From: RYN-230 sp963723595
GTDB taxonomy: Bacteria > Actinomycetota > Actinomycetes > Streptosporangiales > Streptosporangiaceae
Direction of reading: 5' to 3'
Assembly: GCA_963723595.1 (NCBI GenBank)
Contig: CAVRRQ010000003.1
Location: forward strand, 496,001 to 560,000
Length of the DNA: 64,000 bases
The notes under the pieces are model-generated. The model was not told where the DNA came from and searched no databases. It saw only the letters and a list, made by a program, of their open reading frames with translations. Shown in pieces: positions 62,392-64,000 of this stretch; position 1 is the first letter of the stretch, and each line of letters starts with the position of its first letter. The position numbers were made by a program, and so were the translations under genes.

Positions 62392-64000
62392 ATGGCCGGT
62401 GTCATCGAACGCAGGGGGGGTTCCAGGGCAGCACCACGGCATCGCAAGGGCCGGGCCCTGCTTCCCCCGCCTTCCCGCGACTCGGTGCCCCCGGTGCTCC
62501 CGACCCCGCCGCTGGACAGTGAGAAGTTCTCCTACGTCCGCCGGCACATCTGGGTGCTCACCCTCTGCTCGGTGCTCAGCTTCCCGCCCCTGGTGTACAG
62601 CCAGATCCGGATGGTCGAGAACTCCCACTGGTTCATCCTCTACGCGCCGTTCGCGGTGTTCGGCGCGTTCTGCTTCCTGCTGTCCATGATCGTGGACGGG
62701 ATGAGCCGCAGCTTCGACCTGGATGAGCACAAGCGCATCGTGGCCGCCTGGGCACCCCGGCGCTACCCGTCGGTGGACATCTTCCTGCCGGTCTGCGGCG
62801 AGCCGATCGAGGTGCTGCGCAACGCCTGGTCCCACGTGGCCGTGCTGCGCAACCACTACCCGGGCCGGGTCACCCCCTACGTGCTGGACGACTCGGCCAG
62901 CCCGACCCTGAAGGCCATGGCCCGCCACTACGGGTTCGCCTACGCCACCCGCCCGGACCGGGGCTGGTTCAAGAAGGCCGGCAACCTGCGGTTCGGGTTC
63001 CAGATCTCCGACGGCGAGTACATCCTGCTGCTGGACGCCGACTTCGCCCCGCGCCAGGACACGCTCGACGAGACCCTGCCCTACCTGGACATGTACCCCG
63101 ACGTGGGGATTGTCCAGACCCCGCAGTTCTTCCATGTCCTGGATCAGCAGACCTGGGTCGAGCGTGGCGCGGGCGCCATTCAGGAGCTCTTTTACCGGTC
63201 CATTCAGACGGCCCGGGCCAAGAAAGGCGGCGCGATCTGCGTCGGGAGCTGCGCGGTCTACCGGCGCACGGCCCTGGAGCCCAACGGCGGCATGTCCCTC
63301 GCGGAGCACTCCGAGGACCTGTGGACCGGCTTCGACCTGCACCGGCTGGGCTGGCGGCTGCACTACCTGCCGGTCGCCCTGTCCACCGGCAACTGCCCCG
63401 ACAACATCCTCGCGTTCGTGAACCAGCAGTACCGCTGGTGCTCGGGGACCATGAGCCTGCTGAAGGACCGGATCTTCTGGTCGACCAAGCTGCCGCTCTA
63501 CACCCGGCTGTGCTACCTGACCGGCTTCATCGGGTACGTCTACACCGCCGTCTTCACGTTCGTGGCGCCCGCGCTGGCCGTCGGCATGATGCTGTTCGTG
63601 CCGGGCAGCCTGCTGCTGCGCAACCTGATCTTCGTCGCGCCGGTGCTGTTCTACGCGGGCGTGATCTACCCGATGTGGCACCGGGCCCCGTACCGGCTCG
63701 AGGCCTGGTCGGTCCGGGTCATCTCGGGCTGGGCCCACGTCTTCGCGCTCTGGGACATGCTGCGCGGGACGGCTGCGGGGCTGGCAGCCCTCCGGCAGCG
63801 GCTCGATGCGGCAGGACGGGCGGCGGCGCTTCTGGGCCGGCCTGATCCTGTGGAGCGGCGGGTCCGCGGCACTGTGGGCCGGCCTGGCCCTGTGGCGCAT
63901 GATGACCATGGACCCGTACAACTTCTTCCTCCTCTTCGTGCTCGGCGTGTTCCAGCTCGTGGTGGTGGGCCGGATCCTCATCCAGCCCCGGGCGGGGTAC
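62392..64000 (+). CDS. Processive GT2 glycosyltransferase, cellulose-synthase-like (partial at window end)
   Basis: ATG 62392 with GGAGAAAGGG upstream. Two N-terminal TM helices (HIWVLTLCSVLSFPPLVY, FILYAPFAVFGAFCFLLSMI). The GT2 domain has SVDIFLPVCGEPIEVLRNAW, YVLDDSASPTLKAMARHY, GNLRFGFQISDGEYILLLDADFAPRQD (DxD), LAEHSEDLWTGFDLHRLGW (acidic base) and FVNQQYRWCSGTMSLL (Q-x-x-R-W), as in BcsA-type enzymes. C-terminal TM helices follow. An apparent extra C near 63781 shifts the frame; the new frame continues RFWAGLILWSGGSAALWAGLALW to the edge. Makes a polysaccharide from a nucleotide sugar at the membrane; product unknown. Confidence 0.88.
   Translation, partial: MAGVIERRGGSRAAPRHRKGRALLPPPSRDSVPPVLPTPPLDSEKFSYVRRHIWVLTLCSVLSFPPLVYSQIRMVENSHWFILYAPFAVFGAFCFLLSMIVDGMSRSFDLDEHKRIVAAWAPRRYPSVDIFLPVCGEPIEVLRNAWSHVAVLRNHYPGRVTPYVLDDSASPTLKAMARHYGFAYATRPDRGWFKKAGNLRFGFQISDGEYILLLDADFAPRQDTLDETLPYLDMYPDVGIVQTPQFFHVLDQQTWVERGAGAIQELFYRSIQTARAKKGGAICVGSCAVYRRTALEPNGGMSLAEHSEDLWTGFDLHRLGWRLHYLPVALSTGNCPDNILAFVNQQYRWCSGTMSLLKDRIFWSTKLPLYTRLCYLTGFIGYVYTAVFTFVAPALAVGMMLFVPGSLLLRNLIFVAPVLFYAGVIYPMWHRAPYRLEAWSVRVISGWAHVFALWDMLRGTAAGLAALRQRLDAAGRAAALLGRPDPVERRVRGTVGRPGPVAHDDHGPVQLLPPLRARRVPARGGGPDPHPAPGGV

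Noticed and set aside
61681..63981. A 766-residue minus-strand open frame over the GT2 gene
   Set aside because: Only its last 142 residues are a real gene with its own start at 62109; the rest is shadow of the glycosyltransferase.

Overview
The window is a very GC-rich chromosomal segment (about 70% G+C by eye) from an actinomycete. GTG starts are frequent, genes overlap tightly (ATGA and TGATG junctions), and one block matches a gene order known from Streptomyces: purS, purQ, purL, a sterol-carrier-like protein, purF, purM, a DUF3073 protein, a leucine/valine dehydrogenase, a conserved hypothetical and bldC. Several family choices suit a soil Streptomycetales or Streptosporangiales-type organism, but I cannot name the genus. 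I saw no rRNA, tRNA, CRISPR array or insertion sequence.

Layout. 0-6.6 kb: an MBL-fold protein, an amino-acid ABC importer (binding lipoprotein, permease, ATPase), a short-chain dehydrogenase, a membrane protein with a hydrolase-like domain, and an MFS remnant. 6.6-31.4 kb: an accessory stretch of mostly intact small operons. It holds a Cys-rich protein, PPK2, ArfB, a DUF1254 protein, a SulP transporter coupled to a GAP/LysE-like protein, a SigE-family sigma factor with a membrane partner, a MacAB-like exporter operon with a PG-binding adaptor and a lipoprotein, an MFS exporter, YCII-like, methyltransferase and ankyrin proteins, an ECF42-type sigma factor locus, a nucleoside phosphorylase and mscL. 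31.4-40.7 kb: a Pol I-like polymerase, secreted or lipid-anchored envelope proteins, a low-complexity protein, bldC, a conserved hypothetical, an amino-acid dehydrogenase and DUF3073. 40.7-48.7 kb: purine biosynthesis genes, with a RICIN-like protein and an anti-sigma-type ATPase placed among them. 48.8-57.9 kb: a three-gene branched-chain 2-oxoacid/pyruvate dehydrogenase, a Dabb protein and two acyl-CoA dehydrogenases, one a double-domain fusion. 58-64 kb: an LCP cell-wall ligase, an MFS exporter, a repeat-tailed small protein and the start of a processive GT2 glycosyltransferase.

How genes work together. The amino-acid dehydrogenase, the E1/E2 oxoacid dehydrogenase and the acyl-CoA dehydrogenases would together make a branched-chain catabolic route feeding acyl-CoA. 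The pur genes supply PurSQL, PurF and PurM. At 24.5-28.8 kb, a YCII (DGPF) protein and an ECF42-like sigma factor form an operon. Near-identical promoter motifs (TGTCGAT, then TCGAAGG, with the core TGTCGA and CGA separated by 17 nt) precede that operon and a neighbouring DHFR-like gene, which points to a small autoregulated regulon.

Caution on sequence quality. About a dozen genes, including purM, are split by single-base frameshifts. Almost every one can be repaired by deleting one base, usually G or C, which suggests consensus errors rather than gene decay. Coordinates for those genes span the repaired gene. No computation was run; family names come from motif reading.
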